From an uncultured Clostridia bacterium (lineage in GTDB: Bacteria > Bacillota > Clostridia > Oscillospirales > Ruminococcaceae): DNA of 20,495 bases. This document shows, piece after piece, positions 12,103-20,495 of this stretch. The position numbers were made by a program, and so were the translations under genes. Numbering within the stretch: the stretch's first letter is position 1; each line of letters begins with the position of its first letter. The stretch covers positions 1-20,495 of the forward strand of contig CALLQM010000345.1 in NCBI GenBank assembly GCA_938014855.1. Direction: 5' to 3'. Below the pieces are notes generated by a model. The model saw only the letters and a list, made by a program, of their open reading frames with translations, made no database searches and was not told where the DNA came from.

Positions 12103-14712
12103 ATGGCAACAAAATCAACAACCCGTAAACCCGCGGCCCGCGGGCGCAGCAAAGCGGCCGCAACGCGCGCACGCAACGCCGCTAAGCAAAGGGCCCGCCA
12201 GCAGATGCATGCGCTGGTGCTGTTTGCTGTAGGGCTGTTTATGGGAGCGCTCACACTGATTAAAGGTGTCAGCCTTTGGAATTGGATGCACAAATTTATA
12301 TTCGGCATTTTCGGTGCCGGTTCGGTTTTTGTTGCAATCCTGCTGATTTACATAGCCATCCTTCTCACAATGGACAAGCCTTGGAAAGCCCGCGCTTGGG
12401 AGTCCAGCTTTCTGCTGGCATTTTTTTGCGGCGCTTGGCAGATTTTCAGTATGGGATTCCCGGAATCGACCCACGTGCTGGATATGATCGTGGAATGTAT
12501 CATCCAAGGAATCGATGGCAAAAGCGGCGGTCTGATCGGTGCCGCAACCGGTCTGCCTCTCCTGTTATCTTTCGGGAAAATCGGCGCCGGCATCACCATC
12601 GTAATCCTAATGTTTGTGTTTGCAATGCTGATTACCGGAAGTACCCTGATCGGGGTTGCGCGTGCCGCCCATAAGCCGGTGCGTAAGCTGGAAGAGAGCT
12701 ACGCGGAACAGATGCAGAGGATGGAACAGCGCCGCACGACCCGACCTCCCCGCAACATCGATATTCCTATTGACGAGCCAAACGATAAACCTGCCATCAG
12801 CGAAAAACAGGAGCAGGTACCGTCGGGTCTGCCTGAAAAAGCCACCACGGCCGATGAGTCACAACCGCAGACAACTCCAAAAAATACGAAATTTAATATT
12901 GATATCCCACTGGATGAAGAGTTTGACCCTGCAGAATCAGAAGGTTTTGAGCTGTCCGTTGTGGATAATGAACCAATGCAGTTCGTACAGGCACAGCCGT
13001 CCTTGGATGAACTAGTAAGCAGTGCCGCAACAGAAAGCGGTAAATTTGAATTTAATACGGACAACTCCCCTGCCCCATCCGCTGAAAAAGTGGAACCCGA
13101 GCCGGAAGAGGAATTGATTCCGGAACATTTGCTGAAGAAGATTCATACACAAGAAGAGACAAAGCCAGCTGTTCAAGAAGAACCAAAGCTTATGGAAGAA
13201 CAGCCGGAACCTGCGATGAATGTGCAGTCCGCTCAGCCATCCACTTATATAATACCAAAGATGAATCTATTGCAGGAGCCGAAACACAAAAACGAGGCAG
13301 GCATGGCGGAAGAACTCAAGTCCAATGCCCAGCGTCTTGTGGACACGCTGTCCAGTTTCGGTGTGCAGACTCGAATCGTGGATATTTCGCGCGGTCCCGC
13401 TGTTACCCGTTATGAACTACAGCCTTCCGCGGGAGTCAAAATCAGCAAAATCACCGGATTAGCCGATGACATCGCGCTGAATCTTGCGGCCGCAGGTGTT
13501 CGTCTTGAAGCGCCGATTCCGAATAAGCCTTCAGTTGGAATCGAAGTACCGAACAAGGTGGTTAGTACGGTCACCATCCGTGAAATCATTGATTCTGATG
13601 CTTTCCGCTCCTCAAAAAGCAAATTGTCCGCCGCACTTGGGCGCGACATTGCAGGTAAAGTTGCCATTGCCAATATCGCAAAAATGCCGCATCTGCTGAT
13701 TGCCGGTGCTACCGGTTCCGGTAAGTCGGTATGTATCAACTCGATTATTATTTCACTGTTGTTTAAATCCACACCGGATGAAGTCCGCTTTTTGATGATT
13801 GACCCAAAAGTTGTGGAATTAGGTATTTATAACGGCATTCCACAGCTGCTCGTACCAGTTGTGACTGACCCGAAAAAAGCGGCAGGCGCGCTGTCTTGGG
13901 CGGTTACGGAAATGCTAAAACGCTATAAGCTGTTTGCGGATAATTCCGTACGAGACTTGAAATCCTATAATAACCTTGCAAAAAAGACCGAGGGCATGGA
14001 AAAGCTCCCGCAAGTCGTCATTATCATCGATGAGCTGGCCGACCTAATGATGGCCGCACCGAATGAAATTGAAGATTATATCTGCCGCCTTGCGCAGATG
14101 GCACGTGCCGCCGGCATGCACCTAATCATCGCTACACAGCGTCCTTCGGTCGACGTCATCACTGGTGTTATCAAAGCAAACATCCCGTCGCGTATCGCGT
14201 TTGCCGTTTCCTCGCAGACCGACTCCCGCACCATTCTTGATATGGGCGGTGCAGAAAAACTGCTTGGTCGTGGTGATATGCTCTTTAATCCGGTTGGATG
14301 TTCCAAACCCATTCGTGTTCAAGGATGTTTTGTTACGGATGAAGAAATTGAAAGTGTTGTAAACTTTATTAAGAATGACGCCGTAGCCGAATACGACGAC
14401 AGCATTGTGCAGGAAATCGACAACCATGTGGTTTCCGGAAAAGGTAATCGTTCCGGGGGCGCCGCCAGTGCCGGCAATACGGACAGTGAAGATGAAATGC
14501 TTTTGCCCGCCATTGAGTGCGTGGTGGAAGCAGGCATGGCCTCAACTTCTATGCTCCAACGGCGGCTGAAACTTGGTTATGCAAGAGCCGCACGCATTGT
14601 GGACGAAATGGAAGCACAAGGAATCATCGGACCGTTTGAGGGAAGCAAACCACGTCAGGTATTGATTTCTCCCGAACGCTGGGCAGAAATGAAATTATCC
14701 CGACAAGATTGA
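12103..14712 (+). CDS. ftsK: DNA translocase FtsK/SpoIIIE
   Basis: Membrane-anchored hexameric ATPase that pumps chromosomal DNA through the closing septum, in vegetative division and into the forespore. It is 869 aa from the ATG at 12103 (GGAGG 6 nt upstream; a TTG at 12082 in frame is rejected). The N-terminus is basic (residues 1-33), then comes a group of four to five membrane helices (about 36-190). A charged Pro/Glu/Gln-rich linker follows (about 200-410). The motor has Walker A GATGSGKS at 535-542 and Walker B IIIDELADL with D643-E644. A C-terminal winged-helix gamma domain (about 797-860, including LQRRLKLGYARAARIVDEME) reads the polar DNA guiding sequences. It is the last gene of its operon. 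Confidence 0.98.
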   Translation: MATKSTTRKPAARGRSKAAATRARNAAKQRARQQMHALVLFAVGLFMGALTLIKGVSLWNWMHKFIFGIFGAGSVFVAILLIYIAILLTMDKPWKARAWESSFLLAFFCGAWQIFSMGFPESTHVLDMIVECIIQGIDGKSGGLIGAATGLPLLLSFGKIGAGITIVILMFVFAMLITGSTLIGVARAAHKPVRKLEESYAEQMQRMEQRRTTRPPRNIDIPIDEPNDKPAISEKQEQVPSGLPEKATTADESQPQTTPKNTKFNIDIPLDEEFDPAESEGFELSVVDNEPMQFVQAQPSLDELVSSAATESGKFEFNTDNSPAPSAEKVEPEPEEELIPEHLLKKIHTQEETKPAVQEEPKLMEEQPEPAMNVQSAQPSTYIIPKMNLLQEPKHKNEAGMAEELKSNAQRLVDTLSSFGVQTRIVDISRGPAVTRYELQPSAGVKISKITGLADDIALNLAAAGVRLEAPIPNKPSVGIEVPNKVVSTVTIREIIDSDAFRSSKSKLSAALGRDIAGKVAIANIAKMPHLLIAGATGSGKSVCINSIIISLLFKSTPDEVRFLMIDPKVVELGIYNGIPQLLVPVVTDPKKAAGALSWAVTEMLKRYKLFADNSVRDLKSYNNLAKKTEGMEKLPQVVIIIDELADLMMAAPNEIEDYICRLAQMARAAGMHLIIATQRPSVDVITGVIKANIPSRIAFAVSSQTDSRTILDMGGAEKLLGRGDMLFNPVGCSKPIRVQGCFVTDEEIESVVNFIKNDAVAEYDDSIVQEIDNHVVSGKGNRSGGAASAGNTDSEDEMLLPAIECVVEAGMASTSMLQRRLKLGYARAARIVDEMEAQGIIGPFEGSKPRQVLISPERWAEMKLSRQD

Positions 14713-14715
14713 CAC

Positions 14716-14747
14716 AAAAGGGCAGGGAACTTGTCCCTGCCCTTTTT
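14716..14747 (+). terminator. Rho-independent terminator after ftsK
   Basis: Perfect 13-bp stem: AAAAGGGCAGGGA (14716-14728) with its complement (14734-14746), loop ACTTG, ending in a T run. It lies 4 nt after the ftsK stop. Confidence 0.95.
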
Positions 14748-14756
14748 GAAATGTGA

Positions 14757-14785
14757 TTGTTGTTATTTTTATATAATATTATACA
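14757..14785 (+). promoter_or_regulatory. Probable promoter of the YgiQ-like gene
   Basis: The 14765-14785 stretch has several overlapping -10-like hexamers. TATAAT (14772-14777) lacks a -35 at normal distance; TATACA (14780-14785) has TTGTTG (14757-14762) at 17 nt. A promoter must lie here because a terminator precedes it, but the exact one is uncertain. Confidence 0.4.
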
Positions 14786-14812
14786 AATTGTAATCAAGAA
14801 AGGTACACATGT

Positions 14813-16750
14813 ATGTTTTTACCGCTCACAAAAAAAGAAGCCGCTGATCGCGGATGGGACGAAATTGATTTTATCTGCGTAACCGGTGACGCTTATGTTG
14901 ACCACCCCAGTTTTGGGATTGCAATCGTATCTCGTTTGCTGGAATCACTGGGATATCGCGTTGCAATGATCTCACAGCCCACCAAGGACAGTGACTTTAC
15001 ACGCTTTGGAAAACCAAAATACGGCTGGTGGGTCACCGGCGGCAATATCGACTCTATGGTTGCGCATTACACCGCCGCTAAGCGCCTGCGCAGTAACGAC
15101 GCTTACACACCGGGCGGAAAAGCGGGCAAACGCCCTGACCGCGCCACCATCGTTTACTGCAATCGGATTCGTGAACTTTTTCCGGATGCACAAATTGTCA
15201 TCGGCGGACTGGAAGCATCGATGCGCCGGTTTGCTCACTACGATTATTGGAAAGATGACGTCATGCCGTCGATTTTAATCGACAGCAAGGCAGATCTTTT
15301 GATTTTCGGAATGGGTGAAAAACAGACCGAAATTATAGCACGCGAACTGGAAAAAGGTGTTCCCGCATCTCAAATCCGTTGCCGCGGTATCTGCTATTTG
15401 ACGCCGCAGATCGGTTTGCCAAGAGATGCGGTTTCGGTTGCATCCTATACGAAAGTTCGGGAAAACAAGCTCTCTTATGCCAAAGCAACCCGCACCGAAA
15501 TTGAAGAACAAGATGCTGTTCGCGGCCGTCAAATTATTCAAAAACAAGATAACGACCTGTTTTTGGTGCAGACCGAGCCGATGGAACCATTAGATACCGA
15601 AGAACTCGACGAAGTGTTTGCCATGCCGTTTGAGCGGATGTACCATCCCAGTTATGAAGCACAGGGCGGCGTGGATGCAATCAAAGAAGTGGAATTTTCA
15701 ATTATGCACAACCGTGGCTGCTTCGGGAACTGCAATTTCTGCTCGATTGCATTCCATCAAGGGCGTTCGGTTACCTGCCGAAGTGAAGAATCCATTTTGA
15801 AAGAAGCAAAGAGTTTCTTAAAAAATCCCAGATTTAAAGGAACCATCAGCGATGTAGGCGGTCCATCCGCAAACTTCCGGCATCCGTCCTGCAAAAAACA
15901 GCTGACAAAAGGGCTGTGTCCCGATCGCAAATGTTTAGCGCCTACCCCCTGCCCTGCGTTGATCGTCGACCACAGCGAATACTTGGACATTTTGCGCCAG
16001 CTGAGGGAACTTCCGGGCGTAAAACATGTTTTTGTTCGGTCTGGGCTGCGCTATGACTATATGATGCTGGAAAAAGACGACCGCTTTATGCGGGAACTGC
16101 TGAAATATCATGTGAGCGGTCAGCTCAAAGTTGCACCGGAACACTGCAGTGCAAATGTATTGGACTGCATGGGCAAACCCCATATTCATGTTTATGAGCA
16201 GTTTTCCGATCGATTTTATCGGCTGACCAAACAGGTTGGAAAGGAACAATATTTAGTTCCTTATTTGATTTCATCACACCCCGGTTCAACGCTCCGTGAT
16301 GCGGTCAATCTAGCTGTTTTTCTCAAAAAAAATCACATTCGTCCCGAGCAGGTACAGGATTTTTATCCGACGCCCGGCACGATTTCCACCTGCATGTTTT
16401 ACACGGGATTGGACCCGTTCACTCTTAAGGAAGTGTTTGTACCAAGCTCACAGGAAGACAAGTGGCTTCAGCGGTCACTCTTGCAATATTACAAACCGGA
16501 AAACCGCCGTGCGGTGTTGATGGCGCTGAAAAAAACAGGACGGGAAGATTTGATTGGAACCGATCCAAACTGTCTAATTGTTCCTGACCGAAAGCAGCTT
16601 CAAAAACAGCGCTTTGCTCAAAACAAGCAAACAAAGCAAAAACAACCGCAAAGAGGACAAGGCCGAATGCGGGAACGCAATGATAATTCCATCGGCAAGC
16701 CAAAAACAGGCAAAAACAGCCGTTATTCTAAAATCAAGCGGCACCGCTGA
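14813..16750 (+). CDS. YgiQ-family radical SAM protein
   Basis: 645 aa. Radical SAM enzyme of the YgiQ family (UPF0313), whose reaction is unknown. The N-terminal part (about residues 1-210) is a B12-binding-like Rossmann domain with DFICVTGDAYVDHPSFG and IVIGGLEASMRRFAHYDYW. The iron-sulfur cluster motif is C303-x3-C307-x2-C310 (RGCFGNCNFCSI). Conserved ISDVGGPSANF and VAPEH...SSHPG segments follow, plus an extra Cys group (CLAPTPCPALIVDH) and a C-terminal Lys/Arg/Gln/Asn-rich tail (about 595-645) that could contact RNA. It starts at ATG 14813 with AAGG 9 nt upstream. The next gene starts 30 nt after its stop, so both are probably one transcript. Confidence 0.93.
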   Translation: MFLPLTKKEAADRGWDEIDFICVTGDAYVDHPSFGIAIVSRLLESLGYRVAMISQPTKDSDFTRFGKPKYGWWVTGGNIDSMVAHYTAAKRLRSNDAYTPGGKAGKRPDRATIVYCNRIRELFPDAQIVIGGLEASMRRFAHYDYWKDDVMPSILIDSKADLLIFGMGEKQTEIIARELEKGVPASQIRCRGICYLTPQIGLPRDAVSVASYTKVRENKLSYAKATRTEIEEQDAVRGRQIIQKQDNDLFLVQTEPMEPLDTEELDEVFAMPFERMYHPSYEAQGGVDAIKEVEFSIMHNRGCFGNCNFCSIAFHQGRSVTCRSEESILKEAKSFLKNPRFKGTISDVGGPSANFRHPSCKKQLTKGLCPDRKCLAPTPCPALIVDHSEYLDILRQLRELPGVKHVFVRSGLRYDYMMLEKDDRFMRELLKYHVSGQLKVAPEHCSANVLDCMGKPHIHVYEQFSDRFYRLTKQVGKEQYLVPYLISSHPGSTLRDAVNLAVFLKKNHIRPEQVQDFYPTPGTISTCMFYTGLDPFTLKEVFVPSSQEDKWLQRSLLQYYKPENRRAVLMALKKTGREDLIGTDPNCLIVPDRKQLQKQRFAQNKQTKQKQPQRGQGRMRERNDNSIGKPKTGKNSRYSKIKRHR

Positions 16751-16780
16751 TCGAGTCCGCTTGCAAAACGGAGGTTTACT

Positions 16781-17797
16781 ATGAAACGAAAACGCAATCC
16801 AGGCAAATCGCTTTTTATCCACATCGCCTCATTGGCTGTTGCAGGGATCTGTCTGCTTGCAGGAAACCAATATTTGGGCAATCCGCTCGAACTACCGCCT
16901 GTCTCGGAGCAAATCGCGCAAACGGTATTGGACGCCGTTTCGGATACATCCGATACTGCGGGCGCTGTTTTGGACTCCCTTTATCAAAAGGCAGAAATTG
17001 CGCAGACCAAAACGGAAGCCGAAGGAGATCTGCTCGTTCATTTTATCGATGTCGGACAAGCCGACTGCGAATTGATTCAGTCCCCGAAAGCAAACGTTTT
17101 GATTGATGCCGGAGATATCGGCGAAGGCGACTTGGTGGTCGATTATCTGAAAGCACAGGGCATCGAGAAAATCGATTTTTTGATCGCTACTCATCCGCAT
17201 GCAGATCATATTGGCGGAATGCCGGAAGTGGTGGATAGTTTTGAGATTGGAAAAGTGTTGTTTTCGGAATTACCATCCAAAATGGTTCCAACTACAAAAA
17301 TCTATGAGCGACTACTCGACAGCATTGCACAAAAAGGATTAAAAATCACAAAAGCGCGCCCCAGTGTGGTGTATGACCTCGGTGCCGGTGCGGAACTAAA
17401 GATTTTGGGACCAATCAATCAAGACAGTGAGGATCTAAACGAAAACTCCATCGTCTGCCGGCTTGCGTTTGGTGAAACGTCGTTTTTATTTACCGGCGAC
17501 GCCGGAATCAGCAGTGAAAACGACATGGTGGAACGTTATGGCGGGATGCTCACCTCGACCGTGCTCAAACTTGGGCAGCACGGAAGCAGTACCGCCACAC
17601 AGGATAAATGGCTGAAAAAAGTAGATCCCAGAATCGTTGTGGCGGAAGTGGGCACAGATAATAAATACGGACACCCACACCAAGAAATCCTCAAGCGGAT
17701 TGAAAAATATGGACTGACGTTTTACCGCACCGATGAGGATGGTACGATTGTCATAGCATCAGACGGTGAAAATCTCACAGTAACAACCGAAAAATAG
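16781..17797 (+). CDS. Membrane-anchored metallo-beta-lactamase-fold hydrolase (ComEC/Rec2 C-terminal-like)
   Basis: 338 aa. A short basic N-terminus and one hydrophobic helix (about residues 9-30) suggest a signal anchor; no proper lipobox is seen. A polar linker (about 35-80) leads to an MBL-fold domain (about 84-338) of the type found at the end of ComEC: VHFIDVGQADCELI, metal site HPHADH (138-143), D241 in FTGDA, H268 in GQHGS, and YGHPH (297-301). Most likely an extracytoplasmic nuclease or phosphodiesterase; the substrate is unknown. The ComEC channel domain is absent, so it is not the competence channel itself. CGGAGG lies 7 nt before the ATG. It is cotranscribed with the YgiQ-like gene; no terminator is visible after it. 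Confidence 0.88.
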   Translation: MKRKRNPGKSLFIHIASLAVAGICLLAGNQYLGNPLELPPVSEQIAQTVLDAVSDTSDTAGAVLDSLYQKAEIAQTKTEAEGDLLVHFIDVGQADCELIQSPKANVLIDAGDIGEGDLVVDYLKAQGIEKIDFLIATHPHADHIGGMPEVVDSFEIGKVLFSELPSKMVPTTKIYERLLDSIAQKGLKITKARPSVVYDLGAGAELKILGPINQDSEDLNENSIVCRLAFGETSFLFTGDAGISSENDMVERYGGMLTSTVLKLGQHGSSTATQDKWLKKVDPRIVVAEVGTDNKYGHPHQEILKRIEKYGLTFYRTDEDGTIVIASDGENLTVTTEK

Positions 17798-17866
17798 AAT
17801 ATTTTAGAAAACGATTGTGAATTGTTGCAAGTATATGGACAATTGTTTCCGTTTATGCAAAATCAA

Positions 17867-17895
17867 TTGACATACAAAATTCTTGCGGCTATACT
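17867..17895 (+). promoter_or_regulatory. Promoter of galE
   Basis: Perfect -35 TTGACA (17867-17872), 17-nt spacer, -10 TATACT (17890-17895). Two AATTGTT direct repeats, exactly 21 bp apart (17820 and 17841), lie just upstream. Confidence 0.8.
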
Positions 17896-17946
17896 AAAAT
17901 CAATCGATTACAAGATATTTACCATACAAAAAGGAGATCAATTCAT

Positions 17947-18954
17947 ATGGCTATTTTAATCACCGGCGGTGCTGGATATATCGGAAGTCATACCTGTGTT
18001 GAACTGCTCAATGCCGGTAAAGAAATTATCGTTATGGATAATTTATCGAATGCCAAGCCGGAAGCACTCAAACGTATTCGTAAAATCACCGGCAAAGAGT
18101 TTAAATTTTACGAAGTCGACCTATTGGATCGTAACGGAACAGAACAAATCTTTCAGGAAAATAAAATCGATGCCGTCATTCATTTTGCAGGGCTGAAAGC
18201 GGTGGGAGAGTCTTGCAGTATTCCCCTGCGTTATTATCACAATAATGTGACCGGAACGCTGATACTCTGCGACGTCATGTCCAAGTACGGCTGTAAAAAG
18301 ATCGTCTTTTCCTCTTCGGCCACTGTATATGGCATGCACAACACCGTTCCGTTTCGTGAAGATATGCCGCTGTCTGCAACCAATCCGTATGGCGCAACCA
18401 AGTTGTTTATCGAGCGAATTTTGACCGATCTGCAAAAAGCAGATCCTGAATGGGGCGTATGCCTCCTGCGCTATTTCAACCCCATCGGCGCACATAAGAG
18501 CGGGCTGTTAGGCGAAGACCCCAACGGCATCCCCAACAATCTGCTTCCTTATATTGCGCAGGTTGCCACCGGCAAACTCCAACAGCTTTCCATTTACGGG
18601 AATGACTACGATACACCGGACGGTACCGGTGTCCGCGACTATATCCATGTGGTCGATCTTGCCGTGGGACATTTAAAGGCATTGGATTACATGATGAACA
18701 AATCCGGTGTGGAAGCAATCAATCTCGGCACGGGAGTCGGATACTCCGTATTGGATGTTTTGCATGCATTCGAAAAAGCATGTGGAAAATCCCTTCCTTA
18801 CCGCATTGTTGACCGCCGTCCGGGCGATATCGCAACCTGCTATGCCGATACCGAGAAAGCAAAGTCGCTTTTGGGCTGGACCGCTGCAAAAACGTTGGAC
18901 GATATGTGCGCAGACAGCTGGAATTTCAGCAAACAAAATCCAAACGGACTATAA
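17947..18954 (+). CDS. galE: UDP-glucose 4-epimerase GalE
   Basis: Interconverts UDP-glucose and UDP-galactose (and possibly the N-acetyl forms) through a bound NAD+ cofactor. It is 335 aa, close to the E. coli length. The extended short-chain dehydrogenase fold is clear: TGGAGYIGSH (6-15), DNLSN (31-35), HFAGLKAVGES (79-89), catalytic Ser124 in FSSSATVYG, and Y148-xxx-K152 in NPYGATK. LRYFNPIGAH and the late GTGVGYSVLDV and RPGDIA segments also fit. AAGGAGA lies 9 nt before the ATG. It is a single-gene transcript with its own promoter and a very strong terminator, supplying UDP-galactose for cell surface glycans or using galactose. Confidence 0.97.
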   Translation: MAILITGGAGYIGSHTCVELLNAGKEIIVMDNLSNAKPEALKRIRKITGKEFKFYEVDLLDRNGTEQIFQENKIDAVIHFAGLKAVGESCSIPLRYYHNNVTGTLILCDVMSKYGCKKIVFSSSATVYGMHNTVPFREDMPLSATNPYGATKLFIERILTDLQKADPEWGVCLLRYFNPIGAHKSGLLGEDPNGIPNNLLPYIAQVATGKLQQLSIYGNDYDTPDGTGVRDYIHVVDLAVGHLKALDYMMNKSGVEAINLGTGVGYSVLDVLHAFEKACGKSLPYRIVDRRPGDIATCYADTEKAKSLLGWTAAKTLDDMCADSWNFSKQNPNGL

Positions 18955-18963
18955 ACATAAAAC

Positions 18964-18996
18964 GGGCGGCAGACTTAAGTCTGCCGCCCTTCTTTT
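18964..18996 (+). terminator. Rho-independent terminator of galE
   Basis: A 26-bp perfect palindrome (18964-18989): GGGCGGCAGAC, loop TTAA (itself palindromic), GTCTGCCGCCC, followed by TTCTTTT. It starts 9 nt after the galE stop. Confidence 0.95.
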
Positions 18997-19012
18997 ATTC
19001 ATATTTCTGTTC

Positions 19013-19041
19013 TTGAATATTTTAACAGTTGCTGTTATGAT
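19013..19041 (+). promoter_or_regulatory. Promoter of the cardiolipin synthase gene
   Basis: -35 TTGAAT (19013-19018), 17-nt spacer, -10 TATGAT (19036-19041) with TGT extension. A small inverted repeat, AACAG-TTG-CTGTT (19024-19036), fills the spacer and could be an operator. Confidence 0.65.
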
Positions 19042-19096
19042 GTCTATATGAAAAATTAAGCTGTATTTGGAAACAATGCATCAAGGAGGTGCGTTC

Positions 19097-20495
19097 GTGA
19101 AACGGAAAAAAAAGATGCATATTAAAAGCGTTCTCAGCCTCCTTTTTGGAAAAATGGCCATGGTAGGTCTTTTGATTTTAATACAGGTCATCTTTGTTAC
19201 AGGTGCAATCGTATGGCTTGCGGATTACTTTGCCGCTGTTTACGCGGCTTTGACTGTATTAAGTATCCTGATCGTGATTTGGCTGATTGGAAAAGATGAA
19301 AACCCATCTTATAAACTTGCATGGGTATTTGTAATCATGGCACTTCCAATTTTTGGTGGACTGTTTTATTTGATGTTTGGCAACAAAGGAATGCCAAAAA
19401 TATTAATTGAGCGTATCAGCCATTGGGAAAAACGAACACAGAAAAATATATTGCCTGAAACCACCTGTTTGAAACAATTAAAGAAGCAAGACCCTCATCT
19501 CGTTCCTTTGGCGCACTACCTCTCTTCAACCACTGGGTTTCCCCTTTGGGCAAATACCCAAGCGGAATATTTGGCAATCGGAGAAGACATTTGGCGCCGT
19601 ATGCTTGAGGAATTAAAAAAAGCCGAGAAGTTCATCTTTATGGAATATTTTATAGTAGATGAAGGAATCATGTGGGAGTCCATCTTTGAAATATTTATAG
19701 AAAAAGTTAAACAAGGCGTTGATGTTCGTTTTATGTACGACGACATCGGCTCCATACACACTCTGCCGCATCGATTCCCGGACAAGCTTCGAAAAGCAGG
19801 TATCAAGTGCGTTCTGTTTAATCCCTTTCAGCCACATTTAAATTCGATGATGAATTACCGCGATCACCGCAAAATTACGGTCATTGACGGAAACGTCGGA
19901 TTTTGCACGGGCATCAACATCGCGGATGAATATATCAATGTGTTTGAAAAACACGGACATTGGAAAGATACCGGAGTAATGCTCCGCGGTGAAGCGGTCG
20001 TGAATTTGACATCGATGTTCCTCTCTCTTTGGAATTTTTCCTGTCCGACCGACTCAGAATTTGAGCAGTTTAAGCCGACCATCACTTGTGAAAGCAATGG
20101 GTTTGTTCAGCCGTTTGGCGATACTCCTTTGGACGGCATCAATGTTGAAGAAGACGCGTATATGCAGATCATCAACCGTGCAACCCGCTATGTTTATATC
20201 ACTACCCCTTATCTAATCATTGACCATGAGATGATTACCGCGCTTTGCGGCGCCGCCCGCAGCGGGATTGATGTGCGCATCATTACTCCGCATGTCCCCG
20301 ATAAGTGGTTTGTTCATGAAACATCACGATCATTTTATCAAATTCTGTTGGATGCAGGTGTACGGATTTACGAATATACACCGGGATTTGTACATGCCAA
20401 AATGTATGTCAGCGATGATGATGTCGCGCTTGTCGGACCCGAAAACATGGATGACGGCGGTTTTTGCCTACATGTTGAATGTGGTGATTGTTTTT
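19097..20495 (+). CDS. cls: Cardiolipin synthase (partial, C-terminus beyond right edge)
   Basis: Membrane phospholipase-D-type enzyme that joins two phosphatidylglycerols into cardiolipin. I translated it from the GTG at 19097, which has AAGGAGGTG about 6 nt upstream; 466 residues are open to the edge, and the family is usually about 480-510. The N-terminus has three hydrophobic helices (about residues 17-40, 42-60 and 72-95) with the NPSYKLAWVF and PIFGGLFYLMFG segments of the PLDc_N region. The first HKD motif is complete: H257-R-K259-x4-D264. The second is H433-A-K435-x4-D440, but the following segment, normally G-S/T-x-N plus an RSF-type end, reads GPENMDDGGF, which is unusual. It is the first gene of a new transcript after the galE terminator. 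Confidence 0.92.
   Translation, partial: MKRKKKMHIKSVLSLLFGKMAMVGLLILIQVIFVTGAIVWLADYFAAVYAALTVLSILIVIWLIGKDENPSYKLAWVFVIMALPIFGGLFYLMFGNKGMPKILIERISHWEKRTQKNILPETTCLKQLKKQDPHLVPLAHYLSSTTGFPLWANTQAEYLAIGEDIWRRMLEELKKAEKFIFMEYFIVDEGIMWESIFEIFIEKVKQGVDVRFMYDDIGSIHTLPHRFPDKLRKAGIKCVLFNPFQPHLNSMMNYRDHRKITVIDGNVGFCTGINIADEYINVFEKHGHWKDTGVMLRGEAVVNLTSMFLSLWNFSCPTDSEFEQFKPTITCESNGFVQPFGDTPLDGINVEEDAYMQIINRATRYVYITTPYLIIDHEMITALCGAARSGIDVRIITPHVPDKWFVHETSRSFYQILLDAGVRIYEYTPGFVHAKMYVSDDDVALVGPENMDDGGFCLHVECGDCF

Noticed and set aside
16781..17797. ComEC competence channel
   Set aside because: Only the MBL-fold domain and one anchor helix are present; the multi-helix channel domain is missing.
18707..19051. 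114-aa plus-strand frame running past the galE end
   Set aside because: Mostly out-of-frame galE, then across its terminator; no ribosome site.

Overview
The window reads as a chromosomal core segment of a low-to-moderate GC, spore-forming-type member of the Firmicutes, most likely class Clostridia (an Oscillospirales/Ruminococcaceae-like lineage is my guess). The grounds are a mra/dcw order of mraZ-rsmH-ftsL-PBP(2xPASTA)-murE, a MurE with the DNPR signature of meso-diaminopimelate ligases, a tepA-ylzJ-ftsK/spoIIIE block as known from Bacillus, a Rex redox repressor, strong GGAGG-type ribosome sites and sigma-A-like promoters. No rRNA, tRNA, CRISPR array, transposase, integrase or phage structural gene is visible.

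Layout. 1-5662 (minus strand): start of the division and cell wall cluster, transcribed from a clear promoter at 5744-5772 through four GTGG boxes (MraZ-type operator), in the order mraZ, rsmH, ftsL, a SpoVD/FtsI-type penicillin-binding protein, and murE, which runs off the left edge. 5663-6113: the only long noncoding stretch, very AT-rich. 6114-7651: a compact regulatory cassette with an ImmA-type metalloprotease and an XRE repressor on the minus strand, facing a 65-aa helical protein and a 101-aa sigma-70 region-4-like protein on the plus strand. The two sides share an intergenic region with two face-to-face promoters and three copies of one operator-like palindrome. 7760-8422: rex. 8467-9324 (minus): rsmA. 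9455-9946: a dCMP/cytidine deaminase family gene. 10128-14712: tepA, ylzJ, uppP and ftsK/spoIIIE as one operon ending at a strong terminator. 14813-17797: a YgiQ-type radical SAM gene followed by a membrane-anchored ComEC-like metallo-beta-lactamase-fold protein. 17947-18954: galE with its own promoter and terminator. 19097-20495: a cardiolipin synthase cut by the right edge.

How the parts work together. Most genes serve envelope growth and chromosome segregation: peptidoglycan precursor and septal synthesis (murE, PBP, ftsL), lipid carrier recycling (uppP), DNA translocation (ftsK/spoIIIE), UDP-sugar supply (galE) and membrane lipid (cls). rsmH and rsmA are 16S rRNA methyltransferases; rex senses NADH/NAD+.

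The part most worth following is the ImmA/XRE versus sigma-like cassette. It has the form of a protease-controlled repressor switch of the type found in integrative elements, but it stands alone between two housekeeping loci. Its repressor sites sit exactly in the -35/-10 spacer of both divergent promoters. Its output is a putative sigma-like regulator rather than an excision system, and no terminator is visible between it and rex.
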